64,000 nucleotides of DNA from Rhodoferax sp. (GTDB lineage: Bacteria; Pseudomonadota; Gammaproteobacteria; Burkholderiales; Burkholderiaceae_C). Of this stretch, positions 39,070 through 48,133 are shown in pieces. The DNA is taken from positions 107,667 through 171,666 of the forward strand of contig NZ_JANXMU010000007.1 in assembly GCF_025354435.1 (NCBI RefSeq). The letters run 5' to 3'. Both the position numbers and the translations under genes were made by a program. Positions within the stretch are counted from its first letter, which is position 1. The number at the start of each line of letters is the position of its first letter. The notes under the pieces are model-generated. The model was not told where the DNA came from. It worked only from the letters and a program-made list of their open reading frames with translations, and did no database searches.

Positions 39070-41302
39070 GCCGGGCGGCAAGCCACTGCTCCAGGCCGTC
39101 GGCGGGCAATGGGCGGGCATACAAATAGCCCTGCAGCACCCGGCAGCCGCGGGAGGTCAGAAATTCGGCCTGCATCAGGGTCTCGACCCCTTCGGCCACC
39201 ACCGTCAGGTCCAGACCGTCGCCGATGCGTAGCACGGTGTTGGTCAGTGCCCGGGCGGCGGCGTTGTCGGCCAGGTCTTGCACAAAGCTTTTGTCCAGCT
39301 TGAGCTCGTGGATCGGCAGGCGGTGCAGGTAGCCCAGCGACGAGTAGCCGGTGCCAAAGTCATCCAGCGACAAATGCACGCCCAGGGCCTGCACGGCCTC
39401 GATGGTGGCGGGCACGCCTTCGGTGGTGTCCATGACCACGCTTTCGGTCATCTCCAGCGTCAGGTCTTGCGGCTGCAGGCCGTGCTGACGCAGCAGTTCG
39501 GCCACCAGAGCGGGCAGGCCCGGGTTTTGGAAGTTGCGCGCCGACACATTCACCGCCACCCGGGGCACGGCCACGCCGCGGGCGCGCCAGTCGGCCATCT
39601 GGCGGCAGGCTTCGCCCAGGCCCCAGCGGGTGAGTTCGTCGATCAGCCCGCACTCTTCGGCCAGCGGAATGAACTGGTCCGGTGATACCGGCCCCAACTG
39701 TGGGTGCTCCCACCGTGCCAGCGCCTCCACGCCGTACAGCACTGAACCGGCCGAGCCGCTGACCTGCGGCTGGTAGTGCAGGTGCAGTTGCCCCAGGCGC
39801 AGCGCCTCGCGCAGAGCCGCTTCCAGTGACAGCCGCTCCAGCGTACGGCGGTTCATGGCATCGTTGAAGAAGCGCAGGCAGCCACGCCCGTCGTGCTTGG
39901 CCTGGCGCATGGCCAAATCTGCCTCGCGCAGCAGGGTGTCAAAGTCTTGCCCGTCCTCGGGGAACATAGCCACACCCACGCTGGCGTTGGGGTGCACGCT
40001 CACACCCGAGGGCAATTCCACCGGGGCGGCAATGGCGGCCAGCAGGCGCTCTGCGGCCGCCGCGGCCTGTTCGGTGGAGCAGTCCGTCAGTACCGCCACA
40101 AACTCGTCGCCCGCCTGGCGGCCCACCAGATCGCGGCCACGGACCTCTTGGCTGAGCCGGTTGGCGATTTCGCTCAGCAGCACATCGCCTGCGCCGTGGC
40201 CTTGTTCCTCATTGACGTGCTTGAATCGGTCAATATTGATGAACAGCAGGGCCAGCGGTTCCTGGGCACGCTGGGCCTCGGAGACCGCCCGCTCAGCCTT
40301 GGTGCGCAACAACTTGCGGTTTGGCAGACTGGTCAGTGCGTCGTAAAAAGCCAGGTGGTGGATGTGGGCGCGCGACTCCTCACGCTCCATCGCCAGCGCA
40401 CACAGGTGCAAGCTGACATCAACCAGCCGCTGGTGCAGGGCATCGGGGCCGCGCTGGGTGCGGTAGTAAAACGCAAAAGTGCCCAGCACCCGGCCATCGT
40501 GGGCCATGATGGGGCTGGACCAGCAGGCCACCAGCCCATGCGGCAGGATCAAGTCTTTGTATGGAGCCCACAGCGGGTCGGTGGCGATGTCGGTCACGGT
40601 GACCGGCTCACCACGCCAGGCGGCCGTGCCGCACGAACCCACACCCGCGCCGATGGAAACACCGGTGATGGCGTTAGAAAACTCAACCGGCAGGCTGGGC
40701 GCGGCCAGGGCTTGCAGCTGCCCCTGGGCATCCACCGCCAGGATGGAGGCCGCCACCTCCGGTGCAATGTGCTCCACCTCGCGGCAAACCAGGTCCATCA
40801 GCTGCGGCAAAGGCAGCTCTTCGGCCATGGCGTGCAGCAGCTTGTACTGCAGCACCTCGTGCATCTTGGTCTGGGTGATATCGGCCAGCACCCCCACCAC
40901 ACCGGTGAATGCGCCGTCGGCATCGAACAAAGGGTTGGCCACCACCGACACCCACAGAGGCCGCCCGGCCTTGGTGTAGAGCAGGATATCGGCGCGGCCT
41001 CCGCCAGTCTGGCGCAGCTCGCGCTTGATGCGCTCCACCGCTTGCATATCGGTGTGCGGCCCTGTCAGGCAGGCACTGACCGTACGGCCCAGCACCTCGT
41101 CCAGGGTGTAGCCAAACATGCTGGTAAAGCCTGCATTGGCAAAGGTAATACGGGTGTCTGGCCCGCCCACGATGAAAGCGTTGTCGCTCTGGTTCACCAC
41201 CTCCAGCAGCTGCTGCAAGGGGTCATCGTTATAGCGGCTATGGCCGCCGTCAACCGGGGAGGCTTCCGTATCAACAACAGCAAGCAGGCGGGAGGTTTGC
41301 AT
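39050..41302 (-). CDS. PAS-GAF-GGDEF-EAL c-di-GMP signalling protein (DosP-like)
   Basis: The 750-residue cytosolic protein has a PAS domain (about 35-150, AFIVGGPDTRITFANAGF), a GAF-like domain (about 165-320, with GVSIGAGVGSCG), a GGDEF domain whose signature is RQAGDEF (first Gly replaced by Ala), and an EAL domain with YGVEALARWEH, NVSARNF and DDFGTGYSSLGY intact. The likely net activity is c-di-GMP hydrolysis, with GGDEF as a regulatory GTP-binding module. ATG 41302 was chosen over TTG 41338. It is followed directly by a diguanylate cyclase gene. Confidence 0.88.
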   Translation of the reverse strand: MQTSRLLAVVDTEASPVDGGHSRYNDDPLQQLLEVVNQSDNAFIVGGPDTRITFANAGFTSMFGYTLDEVLGRTVSACLTGPHTDMQAVERIKRELRQTGGGRADILLYTKAGRPLWVSVVANPLFDADGAFTGVVGVLADITQTKMHEVLQYKLLHAMAEELPLPQLMDLVCREVEHIAPEVAASILAVDAQGQLQALAAPSLPVEFSNAITGVSIGAGVGSCGTAAWRGEPVTVTDIATDPLWAPYKDLILPHGLVACWSSPIMAHDGRVLGTFAFYYRTQRGPDALHQRLVDVSLHLCALAMEREESRAHIHHLAFYDALTSLPNRKLLRTKAERAVSEAQRAQEPLALLFINIDRFKHVNEEQGHGAGDVLLSEIANRLSQEVRGRDLVGRQAGDEFVAVLTDCSTEQAAAAAERLLAAIAAPVELPSGVSVHPNASVGVAMFPEDGQDFDTLLREADLAMRQAKHDGRGCLRFFNDAMNRRTLERLSLEAALREALRLGQLHLHYQPQVSGSAGSVLYGVEALARWEHPQLGPVSPDQFIPLAEECGLIDELTRWGLGEACRQMADWRARGVAVPRVAVNVSARNFQNPGLPALVAELLRQHGLQPQDLTLEMTESVVMDTTEGVPATIEAVQALGVHLSLDDFGTGYSSLGYLHRLPIHELKLDKSFVQDLADNAAARALTNTVLRIGDGLDLTVVAEGVETLMQAEFLTSRGCRVLQGYLYARPLPADGLEQWLAARHADAGP

Positions 41303-41440
41303 GTTTGCATTGTGGAAGTATTCAATCCAGTTTACCAACCAGCATGCGAAATAGTGGACAAGTTTAGGCCACCGTTAACCAGACAAACCCTTGTAGCGCA
41401 GTGTGGGTTGCCAGCGTTGACCGCAATCAAAATTAGGTAT

Positions 41441-41498
41441 TAAATCGACCTATAGCGCATACTCCACTTACGCTAGTAGCTATTTATTCAATAGCAAA
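41441..41498. repeat. Two-hairpin palindromic repeat, copy 10
   Basis: This is located between cobT and the DosP-like gene. It reads CTATAGCGCATAC ... TTACGCTAG ... TAGCTATTTATTCAATAGC, with both stems present. It is a clean intergenic copy just after the cobT stop. Confidence 0.82.
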
Positions 41499-41503
41499 CA
41501 GTC

Positions 41504-42532
41504 TTATGCGGCACCGCTTTTCGACACGCCAGCGGACGCAAAACTGGCCATCTCGGCCAGCACTAGGCAGGCCGATTGCAGCAGCGGCCAGGCCAGCGCT
41601 GCGCCCGATCCCTCGCCCAACCGCAGACCCACATCCAGCAGCGGCTGCGCACCCAGATGGTGCAGCATCAGGCTGTGGCCATGCTCACCCGAGCGGTGGG
41701 CAAACACGCAGCGCTGCAACACCAGCGGCTGCAGTGCGTGCGCCACCATTACCACTGCCGTGGTGATGAAACCGTCTACCACCACCACCCGCCGCTCCTC
41801 GGCAGCTTGCAGCACCGCGCCCAGCATGGTGGCCATTTCGAAACCGCCAAACACCTCCAGGGCATGCAGCGGGTCGTGGACAGCGGCATGGCGCTCCAGC
41901 ACCTGGATCAGCACGGCTACTTTGCGTTGCAGACCGGCATCGTCCAGCCCGGTGCCCACACCGGTGCAGTCGGCAATCGGCAACCCGGTCAGGCGCGCCA
42001 TCAACAGCGACGCGGCCGAGGTGTTGCCAATGCCCATTTCGCCCAGCAGCAGCACGTTGCCCGGCAGGCTTTTAACGATCGCGCGGCCCTGGGCGATGGC
42101 GCGTTCGCATTCGGCCGCGCTCATGGCGGCTTCGTTCAGGGAGTCGGCGGTACCGTAGGCAATCTTGTAGTCCAGGAAGCCAGCGCGTGGCGCAAAGTCG
42201 TGGCGCACGCCGCAGTCCACCACCGTCAGGGCGATGCCGTGCTGGCGCGCCAGCACGCTCACACAAGCTCCCCCGGCCAAAAAGTTCTCTACCATCTGCC
42301 AGGTCACATCGCTGGGATAGGCCGACACGCCACGTGCCGCCAGGCCATGGTCGCCCGCAAAAACCACCAGTTGGGGCTGCACCAATTGGGGCGCATCGGT
42401 ACCCAGAATTTCGCCCAGTTGCAGTGCCAGCGCCTCCAACCCGCCGAGCGAGCCCAGAGGCTTGGTTTTCTGGTCCAGCTTGGTTTGCAAGACTTGGCGC
42501 AGGGCGGAATCGGACAGATCGGACAAGGTCAT
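41504..42532 (-). CDS. cobT: Nicotinate-nucleotide-dimethylbenzimidazole phosphoribosyltransferase
   Basis: This 342-residue enzyme makes alpha-ribazole phosphate for the lower ligand of cobalamin. Motifs are KTKPLGSLG near the start, VFAGDHGLAARGVSAYP, GEMGIGNTSAA, and LRLGEGSGAALA, which holds the catalytic glutamate. Length is standard. No cobalamin riboswitch was recognised in the 217 bp upstream. cobQ, another cobalamin gene, lies about 15 kb away in the window. Confidence 0.96.
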   Translation of the reverse strand: MTLSDLSDSALRQVLQTKLDQKTKPLGSLGGLEALALQLGEILGTDAPQLVQPQLVVFAGDHGLAARGVSAYPSDVTWQMVENFLAGGACVSVLARQHGIALTVVDCGVRHDFAPRAGFLDYKIAYGTADSLNEAAMSAAECERAIAQGRAIVKSLPGNVLLLGEMGIGNTSAASLLMARLTGLPIADCTGVGTGLDDAGLQRKVAVLIQVLERHAAVHDPLHALEVFGGFEMATMLGAVLQAAEERRVVVVDGFITTAVVMVAHALQPLVLQRCVFAHRSGEHGHSLMLHHLGAQPLLDVGLRLGEGSGAALAWPLLQSACLVLAEMASFASAGVSKSGAA

Positions 42533-42749
42533 ACAAGGGCTCGTGGTTCAGAACAAAAATCCCGAACGTTACATGAAAAAACGTGTATTACTCCGCCTAA
42601 TAGCGCCGCTGGTATGAGAATTGCGTTCGCCCTCAAAGGGCTATTAAGGGCAAACACCAGCAAGAGTGCACCATTTTGGAACCTAGAATTTGCCGCTTAT
42701 CGAGTACGGCCAACGCCACTTTTCGTAACTGAATTACCAGGAAACATTG

Positions 42750-43520
42750 ATGAAAAAAATCGTTCTGACCTTCGCATTGACCGCACTGGCTGCTACCGCG
42801 TTCGCCCAGGGTAAAGACCTCAAGGTCGCCATTGACCCCACCTACGAACCCTTCACCTTCAAAACCGCCGACGGCAAGCCCACCGGTTTTGATGTGGACA
42901 TCGCCAGCGCCCTGTGCGAGCAGATCAAACGCAAGTGCGTGTTTGTCGAACAGGTGTGGGACAGCATGATCCCCGGCCTGCAAGCCAAGAAATACGATGC
43001 CATCATCAGCTCAATGTCCATCACCGAAGACCGCCTCAAAGTGGTGGACTTCACCAACAAGTACTACAACACCCCCAGCAAGATCGTCGTCAAGAACGAC
43101 ATCAAGTTCACCGATCTGGCTTCGCTCAAGGGCAAGAAAATCGGCGTGCTCAAAGGCAGCACCCAAGAAAAGTACGCCAATGGTGAGCTGAAGAAGGTTG
43201 GCGTGATCGTCACCCCTTACGAAGCGCAAGACCAGGTCTACCTGGATATCAAATCAGGCCGCCTGGATGGCACCGTGGCCGATATCGTCGAAGTCACCGG
43301 TGGCTTCCTGAGCAAGCCCGAAGGCAAGGACTACCATGCTGTTGGCGAAGAGCTGTACATCCCTAAATACTTTGGTGGCGGTGCTGGCGTGGCCATCCGC
43401 AAGGGCGACAAGGTTTTGAAAGACGAGTTGAACACGGCGATTGCTGCCATCCGCGCCAACGGCACCTACAAAACCTTGAACGACAAGTACTTCAAGTTTG
43501 ACGTGTACGGCACGAAGTAA
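42750..43520 (+). CDS. Basic amino-acid ABC transporter, periplasmic binding protein (HisJ/ArgT-like)
   Basis: The 256-residue protein has a signal peptide (MKKIVLTFALTALAATAFAQ) and the family features DPTYEPFTFKTADGKPTGFDVD, SMSITEDRLKVVDFTNKYY and GVLKGSTQEKYANG of lysine/arginine/ornithine or histidine binding proteins. It captures the substrate in the periplasm for the HisQMP-type transporter downstream. ATG 42750 has a CCAGGAAA ribosome-binding site. A terminator-like hairpin separates it from the permease genes, fitting higher expression of the binding protein. Confidence 0.92.
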   Translation: MKKIVLTFALTALAATAFAQGKDLKVAIDPTYEPFTFKTADGKPTGFDVDIASALCEQIKRKCVFVEQVWDSMIPGLQAKKYDAIISSMSITEDRLKVVDFTNKYYNTPSKIVVKNDIKFTDLASLKGKKIGVLKGSTQEKYANGELKKVGVIVTPYEAQDQVYLDIKSGRLDGTVADIVEVTGGFLSKPEGKDYHAVGEELYIPKYFGGGAGVAIRKGDKVLKDELNTAIAAIRANGTYKTLNDKYFKFDVYGTK

Positions 43521-43534
43521 GCTTTAGCCTGCGT

Positions 43535-43578
43535 CGCCGTGGTCAGGTTGCACAGCAACCGCCACGGCGTATTTTTTT
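43535..43578 (+). terminator. Strong intrinsic terminator-like hairpin inside the amino-acid transporter operon
   Basis: CGCCGTGG (43535-43542) pairs with CCACGGCG (43562-43569), with an inner GGTTGC (43546-43551) / GCAACC (43555-43560) stem and an ACA loop. TATTTTTTT follows. It lies 15 bp after the binding-protein stop and before the permease genes, so it probably gives partial termination. Confidence 0.8.
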
Positions 43579-43596
43579 CTTCCCAGGACACTCCTT

Positions 43597-44283
43597 TTGA
43601 ACGATTACTACTGGTCCATTCTTCACGGTGCGGTGCTGACCGTCGGGGTGTCCCTGGCGGCACTGGTGGTGTCGGTATTACTGGGCCTGATCGGGGCTGC
43701 GGCCAAACTATCGGGTCGACCGCTGCTGGTTATCCCGGCCACGCTCTACACGACCATCATCCGGGGCATTCCCGATCTGGTGCTGATGCTGCTGGTGTTC
43801 TACGGCGGCACGATTGGGGTAAATGCCCTGCTGGAAATGGCTGGCAGCGAAGCCACCCTGGACCTGAACCCGTTTTTTGCCGGCGTGCTTACACTCGGCT
43901 TTATCTACGGCGCTTACATGACTGAAACCTTTCGCGGTGCCATCATGGCGATTCCGCGCGGTCAGTTTGAAGCCGCAGCCGCCTTTGGCATGGGCCCACG
44001 GCAAGCATTTTTGCGCATCACCGCACCGCAAATGGTCCGCTACGCCCTGCCCGGCTTTACCAACAACTGGCTGGTGCTGATCAAGTCCACCGCCCTGGTC
44101 AGTTTGATCGGCCTGCAGGAAATGACCTATCTGGCCAAGCAGGCCAGTGCCGCGACCCGTTCGCCCTTTGCCTACCTGCTGTTTGCGGGCGGGCTGTTTC
44201 TCATCTTCACCTGGGTCTCGTTGGCGGTGCTGCGCAAGCTCAACGCACGCTACAGCCTGGGTACCAAACGGATCGCCTTTTAA
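43597..44283 (+). CDS. hisQ: Basic amino-acid ABC transporter permease HisQ-type
   Basis: The 228-residue inner-membrane permease has several hydrophobic segments and the EAA loop EAAAAFGMGPRQAFLRITAPQMVRYALPG that contacts the ATPase. Segments IRGIPDLVLMLLVFYGG and LGFIYGAYMTETFRGA match E. coli HisQ closely from memory. The start is TTG 43597, preceded by AGGA. The stop is 2 bp before the next permease. Confidence 0.92.
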   Translation: MNDYYWSILHGAVLTVGVSLAALVVSVLLGLIGAAAKLSGRPLLVIPATLYTTIIRGIPDLVLMLLVFYGGTIGVNALLEMAGSEATLDLNPFFAGVLTLGFIYGAYMTETFRGAIMAIPRGQFEAAAAFGMGPRQAFLRITAPQMVRYALPGFTNNWLVLIKSTALVSLIGLQEMTYLAKQASAATRSPFAYLLFAGGLFLIFTWVSLAVLRKLNARYSLGTKRIAF

Positions 44284-44285
44284 CC

Positions 44286-44999
44286 ATGAACTGGGAAGTC
44301 ATATTCCGGGCCGAGAGCCTGGCCATGTTCGGCGAAGGCATCGTCACCACGCTATCCCTGCTGTTTGCGTCGGTCGCCATTGGGGCCGTGTTGGCGGTTA
44401 TTTTTGCGCTGGCGCTGACCAGCAACAGCAAGCTGCTCGTGCGCTTGGTGGGGGCCTATACCTTCGTGATTCGCGGCACGCCGCTGCTGATCCAGGTGTA
44501 CCTGATCTATTACGGCCTGGCCCAACTCGAGTGGATCCAGGCCCGCTGGGACACCGTGTGGCCGCTGGTGTACTTCAAGAACGCCTTCTTCTGCGCGTTG
44601 CTGGCCTTTGCGCTGAACACCGCAGGCTACACCGCCGAAATGCTGGCCGGATCTATCCGCGAAACCAATGCGGGCGAGATCGAAGCCGCCCAGTCGCTGG
44701 GCATGAGCCGCTTCAAGATTCTGCTGCGCGTCGTGCTGCCCAGCGCCATGCGCCGCACCCTGCCCGCCTACAGCAACGAGGTAGTGATGATGCTGCAAAG
44801 CACCAGCCTGGCCAGTGCCGTGCCTGGCCTGCTGGACATCACCGCCGCAGCCAGCCGGATCTACTCTGACTTCTACCTGCCGTTTGAAGCCTATCTGTTT
44901 GCCGCCGCGCTGTACCTGATTGGCACCTTTGCCCTGATTGCGCTGTTCCGGCTGGCCGAAAAGCACTTCCTTGCCTACCTGGCCCCTCGCAAGCACTGA
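44286..44999 (+). CDS. hisM: Basic amino-acid ABC transporter permease HisM-type
   Basis: This 237-residue inner-membrane partner of the preceding permease has a FVIRGTPLLIQVYLIYYG segment, the EAA loop (GEIEAAQSLGMSRFKILLRVVLP) and LPAYSNEVVMMLQSTSLAS, corresponding to HisM/ArtM. It is 2 bp downstream of the HisQ-type gene and 6 bp before the hydrolase gene, so operon membership is clear. Confidence 0.92.
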   Translation: MNWEVIFRAESLAMFGEGIVTTLSLLFASVAIGAVLAVIFALALTSNSKLLVRLVGAYTFVIRGTPLLIQVYLIYYGLAQLEWIQARWDTVWPLVYFKNAFFCALLAFALNTAGYTAEMLAGSIRETNAGEIEAAQSLGMSRFKILLRVVLPSAMRRTLPAYSNEVVMMLQSTSLASAVPGLLDITAAASRIYSDFYLPFEAYLFAAALYLIGTFALIALFRLAEKHFLAYLAPRKH

Positions 45000-45005
45000 C
45001 GACTT

Positions 45006-46118
45006 ATGCACCGTACCGACCATGTACTGCGCAGCCAAAGCATTGGCAGCCAGAAAACCCTGAGTAGCTTCCATTTCGGCACCCCTGGTGCCCGCCCCAA
45101 GGTCTACATCCAGGCCAGCCTGCATGCCGAAGAGCTGCCCGGCATGCTGACTGCCTATCACCTGCGCCGCCTGCTGGAACAGGCCGAGGCGCAGGGCCAG
45201 ATCCAGGGCGAAATCATCCTGGTGCCCATGGCCAACCCCATCGGGTTGGCACAGCGGGTAGACCACAAACCCATGGGCCGGTTCGACCTGAACACCTCCG
45301 AGAACTTCAACCGCCACTTCCCCGACCTGTGCGCCGCCGTGCTGCCGCTGATCGAGGGCAAGTTGGGGTCGGACGGCACGGCCAACGTCACCTCCATCCG
45401 CCAAGCCATGGCCACGCATCTGCAGGCCTGGCAACCCGATACCGAACTGGCCAGCCAGCGCAAACAGTTGGTCAGCCTGGCCTTTGATGCCGACGTGGTG
45501 CTGGACCTGCACTGCGACTGCGAAGCCGTGATGCACATGTACACCGAGACGCCCTGCTGGCCGGCCATGGAGCCGCTGGCCCGCCTGCTGGGTGCCCGGG
45601 CCGTACTGCTGGCCAAAAATTCGGGCGGCCTGTCGTTTGACGAAAGCATGTCGGGCCCCTGGTGGCAACTGGCCGAAAAGCTGCCCTTCCCGATTCCCCA
45701 GGCTTGCGCCAGCACCACGGTGGAGTTGCGCGGTGAAGGCGATGTCAACCACACCTTCGGCAAGGCCGATGCCAGCGCTTTATTTGGTTATTTGCAGCAC
45801 CTGGGTGCGGTGGGGGGCGAGCCGCCTGCCCTGCCCGAACTGGCCTGCGCCGCCACCCCCCTGGCCGGTGCGCAGTTTGTGAAGTCGCCCGTGCCCGGAC
45901 TGCTGGTGTTTGCCGCCAAACCGGGCGACCGCTTGGCCCTGGGTGACCTGGTGGCCGAAATCATCGACCCCATCAGTGGCACCGTGCACGCCCTGCGCGC
46001 CGAAGTACCCGGCGTGGTGTATGCCCGCACTACCGAGCGCTACGCCACCCCTGGTGACGACCTGGCCAATATTGCGGGCAGCGTGCCCTTTCGCACCGGC
46101 AACCTGCTGGGCGCTTAA
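45006..46118 (+). CDS. AstE/aspartoacylase-like zinc hydrolase in the amino-acid importer operon
   Basis: The 370-residue protein belongs to the M14-like succinylglutamate desuccinylase/aspartoacylase group. The zinc ligands are probably in ASLHAEELPG (H-x2-E) and LDLHCDCE (His), with a catalytic Glu in STTVELRGE. It could release an amino acid from an N-acylated form taken up by the surrounding transporter, which would explain its place between permease and ATPase genes. The exact substrate is unknown; succinylglutamate, acetylaspartate or acylated basic amino acids are possible. Confidence 0.82.
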   Translation: MHRTDHVLRSQSIGSQKTLSSFHFGTPGARPKVYIQASLHAEELPGMLTAYHLRRLLEQAEAQGQIQGEIILVPMANPIGLAQRVDHKPMGRFDLNTSENFNRHFPDLCAAVLPLIEGKLGSDGTANVTSIRQAMATHLQAWQPDTELASQRKQLVSLAFDADVVLDLHCDCEAVMHMYTETPCWPAMEPLARLLGARAVLLAKNSGGLSFDESMSGPWWQLAEKLPFPIPQACASTTVELRGEGDVNHTFGKADASALFGYLQHLGAVGGEPPALPELACAATPLAGAQFVKSPVPGLLVFAAKPGDRLALGDLVAEIIDPISGTVHALRAEVPGVVYARTTERYATPGDDLANIAGSVPFRTGNLLGA

Positions 46119-46138
46119 ATTCTTGAAATGACTGTTCT

Positions 46139-46915
46139 ATGACCACCCAGCCCCTCAAACTCCAGGCCATCGACATCCACAAAAAGTTTGGCTCCAATGA
46201 GGTGCTCAAAGGCGTTTCGCTGGAGGCCCGCGCGGGAGATGTGATCAGCATCATCGGCAGCTCTGGGTCTGGCAAGAGCACGTTCTTGCGCTGCATGAAC
46301 CTGCTGGAAAAGCCCAACGCCGGTCGCATCATCGTGGCCGGTGAAGAACTCAAGCTGGTGGCCGACAAAAACGGTGAACTGGTCGCGGCAGAGGCCAAGC
46401 AGTTGCAGCGCATGCGCACCAAGCTGGCCATGGTGTTCCAGCATTTCAACCTGTGGGCCCACATGACGGTGCTGCAAAACATCATCGAAGCCCCCATCCA
46501 TGTGCTGGGCGTGCCCAAGGACGAAGCCATTGCCCGTGCCCGCAAATACCTCAAGCTGGTCGATCTGCAAGGCAAAGAAGACGCCTACCCCGCCCACATG
46601 AGCGGCGGCCAGCAGCAGCGCGTGGCCATTGCCCGCTCGCTGGCGATTGAGCCCGAGGTAATGCTGTTTGACGAGCCCACCAGCGCACTCGACCCCGAGC
46701 TGGTGTCCGAAGTGCTGCGGGTCATGCAAACCCTGGCCCAGGAAGGCCGCACCATGGTAGTGGTGACCCACGAAATGGGCTTTGCCCGCGAAGTGTCCAA
46801 CCACCTGATCTTCTTGCACAAGGGCTGCATCGAAGAGCAAGGCGTGCCCCGCGAGGTCCTGACCCAGCCCAAGAGCGAACGCTTGCAGCAGTTCTTGTCG
46901 GGCAGTTTGAAGTAA
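46139..46915 (+). CDS. hisP: Basic amino-acid ABC transporter ATPase HisP-type
   Basis: This 258-residue ATPase energises the HisQM-type permease. Walker A is GSSGSGKST, the signature motif is MSGGQQQR, and Walker B is [12 protein letters not shown]; the H-loop is [13 protein letters not shown]. The regions [19 protein letters not shown] and [14 protein letters not shown] match HisP closely. It ends the operon; an AT-rich inverted repeat follows before the LacI gene. Confidence 0.95.
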   Translation: MTTQPLKLQAIDIHKKFGSNEVLKGVSLEARAGDVISIIGSSGSGKSTFLRCMNLLEKPNAGRIIVAGEELKLVADKNGELVAAEAKQLQRMRTKLAMVFQHFNLWAHMTVLQNIIEAPIHVLGVPKDEAIARARKYLKLVDLQGKEDAYPAHMSGGQQQRVAIARSLAIEPEVMLFDEPTSALDPELVSEVLRVMQTLAQEGRTMVVVTHEMGFAREVSNHLIFLHKGCIEEQGVPREVLTQPKSERLQQFLSGSLK

Positions 46916-46951
46916 GTTTGCTGCCTGCGCAGAGGTTGCAGGAGCGGCTTC

Positions 46952-46999
46952 TTATGATTTAATAAAAATCAAGTGAAATTCCATTTTTATTAGTCATAA
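46952..46999. promoter_or_regulatory. Long AT-rich inverted repeat upstream of the LacI gene
   Basis: AATAAAAAT (46961-46969) and ATTTTTATT (46983-46991) are perfect arms around a 13 bp loop. The outer bases TTATGA and TCATAA extend the pairing with one mismatch and one bulge. It could be a terminator for the preceding operon or an autoregulatory operator for the LacI gene, whose start is 17 bp away. Confidence 0.5.
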
Positions 47000-47015
47000 A
47001 AAATAATAACCTCCA

Positions 47016-48119
47016 ATGCGTGACATGAAGACCTCCAAGCCGGGCAAGTCCAGCAAGCGCGCCACCATGACCGACATCGCCACCCAGGCGGGGGTGTCGC
47101 AGTCCACCGTCTCGCTGGTGCTGAACGCCATGACGGGCACCAAGCTCTCCAAGGAAACCCGGCAACGGGTACTGCGCATTGCCGAAGAACTGGGCTACCA
47201 GTTACCCGAGGGCCGCAAAGCCACTGCGGCCGACACGGCCCCTTCGCCCAGCATGCCACCCAAAGACGCACGTCGCCTTATCCTCTACCTGGTGGACGAA
47301 ATATCCACCAGCCCGCACCCCGTTGTGTCGGTCGATGGCGCCAAAGATGAAGCCTGGAACCAGGACACGCTGGTGGCGGTGTTTGCCACCCGCTCCAATG
47401 CCGACATAGAGTCGGCGGTGCTGGCGGCCATGCTGGCCAACCCACTACTGGCAGGCGTGGTGTATTCCACCATCTTCACCCGCCAAACCGTGCCACCTGC
47501 AGCCCTTTCGGGCGTGCCCACGGTGTTGCTGAACTGCTATGTCCCCGAGGGCACCGAGCCACACTTCTCCTCGATCGTGCCGTCGGAAGTCGTGGGCGGC
47601 ACCACGGCCACCGAGTACCTGGTGCACGCGGGCCACAAACGCATTGGCTTCATCAACGGCGAGCCCTGGATGGACGCAGCCAAAGAGCGCCTCAAAGGCT
47701 ACTGCCGGGCTCTGTCCAGCGCCGACATTGCCTTTGACGAAACCCTGGTGCGCGAAGGCGACTGGCAGGTCACCACCGGCTTTGACTGCACCCTGTCGCT
47801 GATGCAAAACGCCCAGCCCCCCAGCGCCATCTTCTGCGCCAACGACCTGATGGCCGTGGGCTGCCTGGAGGCTTTGCACTGCCTGGGCCTGAACGTACCC
47901 GCCGATGTCTCGGTGATCGGCTACGACGACCAGGAAATCGCCCGCCATACCCACCCGCCACTGACCACCCTGGTCTTGCCCAACTACGAGATGGGCCGCC
48001 TGGCGGTGGAGTTGCTGCTGGACGAAGCCAACGGCATGCCGCACCGCAAACGGCGCATCAAGGTCGAAGCGCAACTGGTGGAACGCGGTACGGTCGGGCC
48101 GCCGCCCACCAAGTCATAA
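47016..48119 (+). CDS. LacI-family transcriptional regulator of the furanose operon
   Basis: The 367-residue protein has a LacI-type helix-turn-helix near residues 15-40 (MTDIATQAGVSQSTVSLVLN) and a periplasmic-binding-protein-like effector domain (GGTTATEYLVHAGHKRIGFING, AIFCANDLMAVGCLEALH, DVSVIGYDDQEIARHTHPPLTTL). It is directly upstream of the YtfQRT-like genes on the same strand and most likely controls them in response to a sugar. Two AT-rich palindromes, one on each side of the gene, are candidate operators. A second start at residue 4 (MKTS) is possible. Confidence 0.92.
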   Translation: MRDMKTSKPGKSSKRATMTDIATQAGVSQSTVSLVLNAMTGTKLSKETRQRVLRIAEELGYQLPEGRKATAADTAPSPSMPPKDARRLILYLVDEISTSPHPVVSVDGAKDEAWNQDTLVAVFATRSNADIESAVLAAMLANPLLAGVVYSTIFTRQTVPPAALSGVPTVLLNCYVPEGTEPHFSSIVPSEVVGGTTATEYLVHAGHKRIGFINGEPWMDAAKERLKGYCRALSSADIAFDETLVREGDWQVTTGFDCTLSLMQNAQPPSAIFCANDLMAVGCLEALHCLGLNVPADVSVIGYDDQEIARHTHPPLTTLVLPNYEMGRLAVELLLDEANGMPHRKRRIKVEAQLVERGTVGPPPTKS

Positions 48120-48133
48120 CTTCTTGGGAAATA

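Noticed and set aside
39893..41443. 516-codon plus-strand frame opposite the PAS-GAF-GGDEF-EAL gene
   Set aside because: The Gly/His/Gln-rich translation is typical of a shadow frame; the minus-strand gene is fully supported.
42533..42749. Cobalamin riboswitch upstream of cobT
   Set aside because: I could not find the conserved B12-box-like segments; the region only shows short imperfect inverted repeats.
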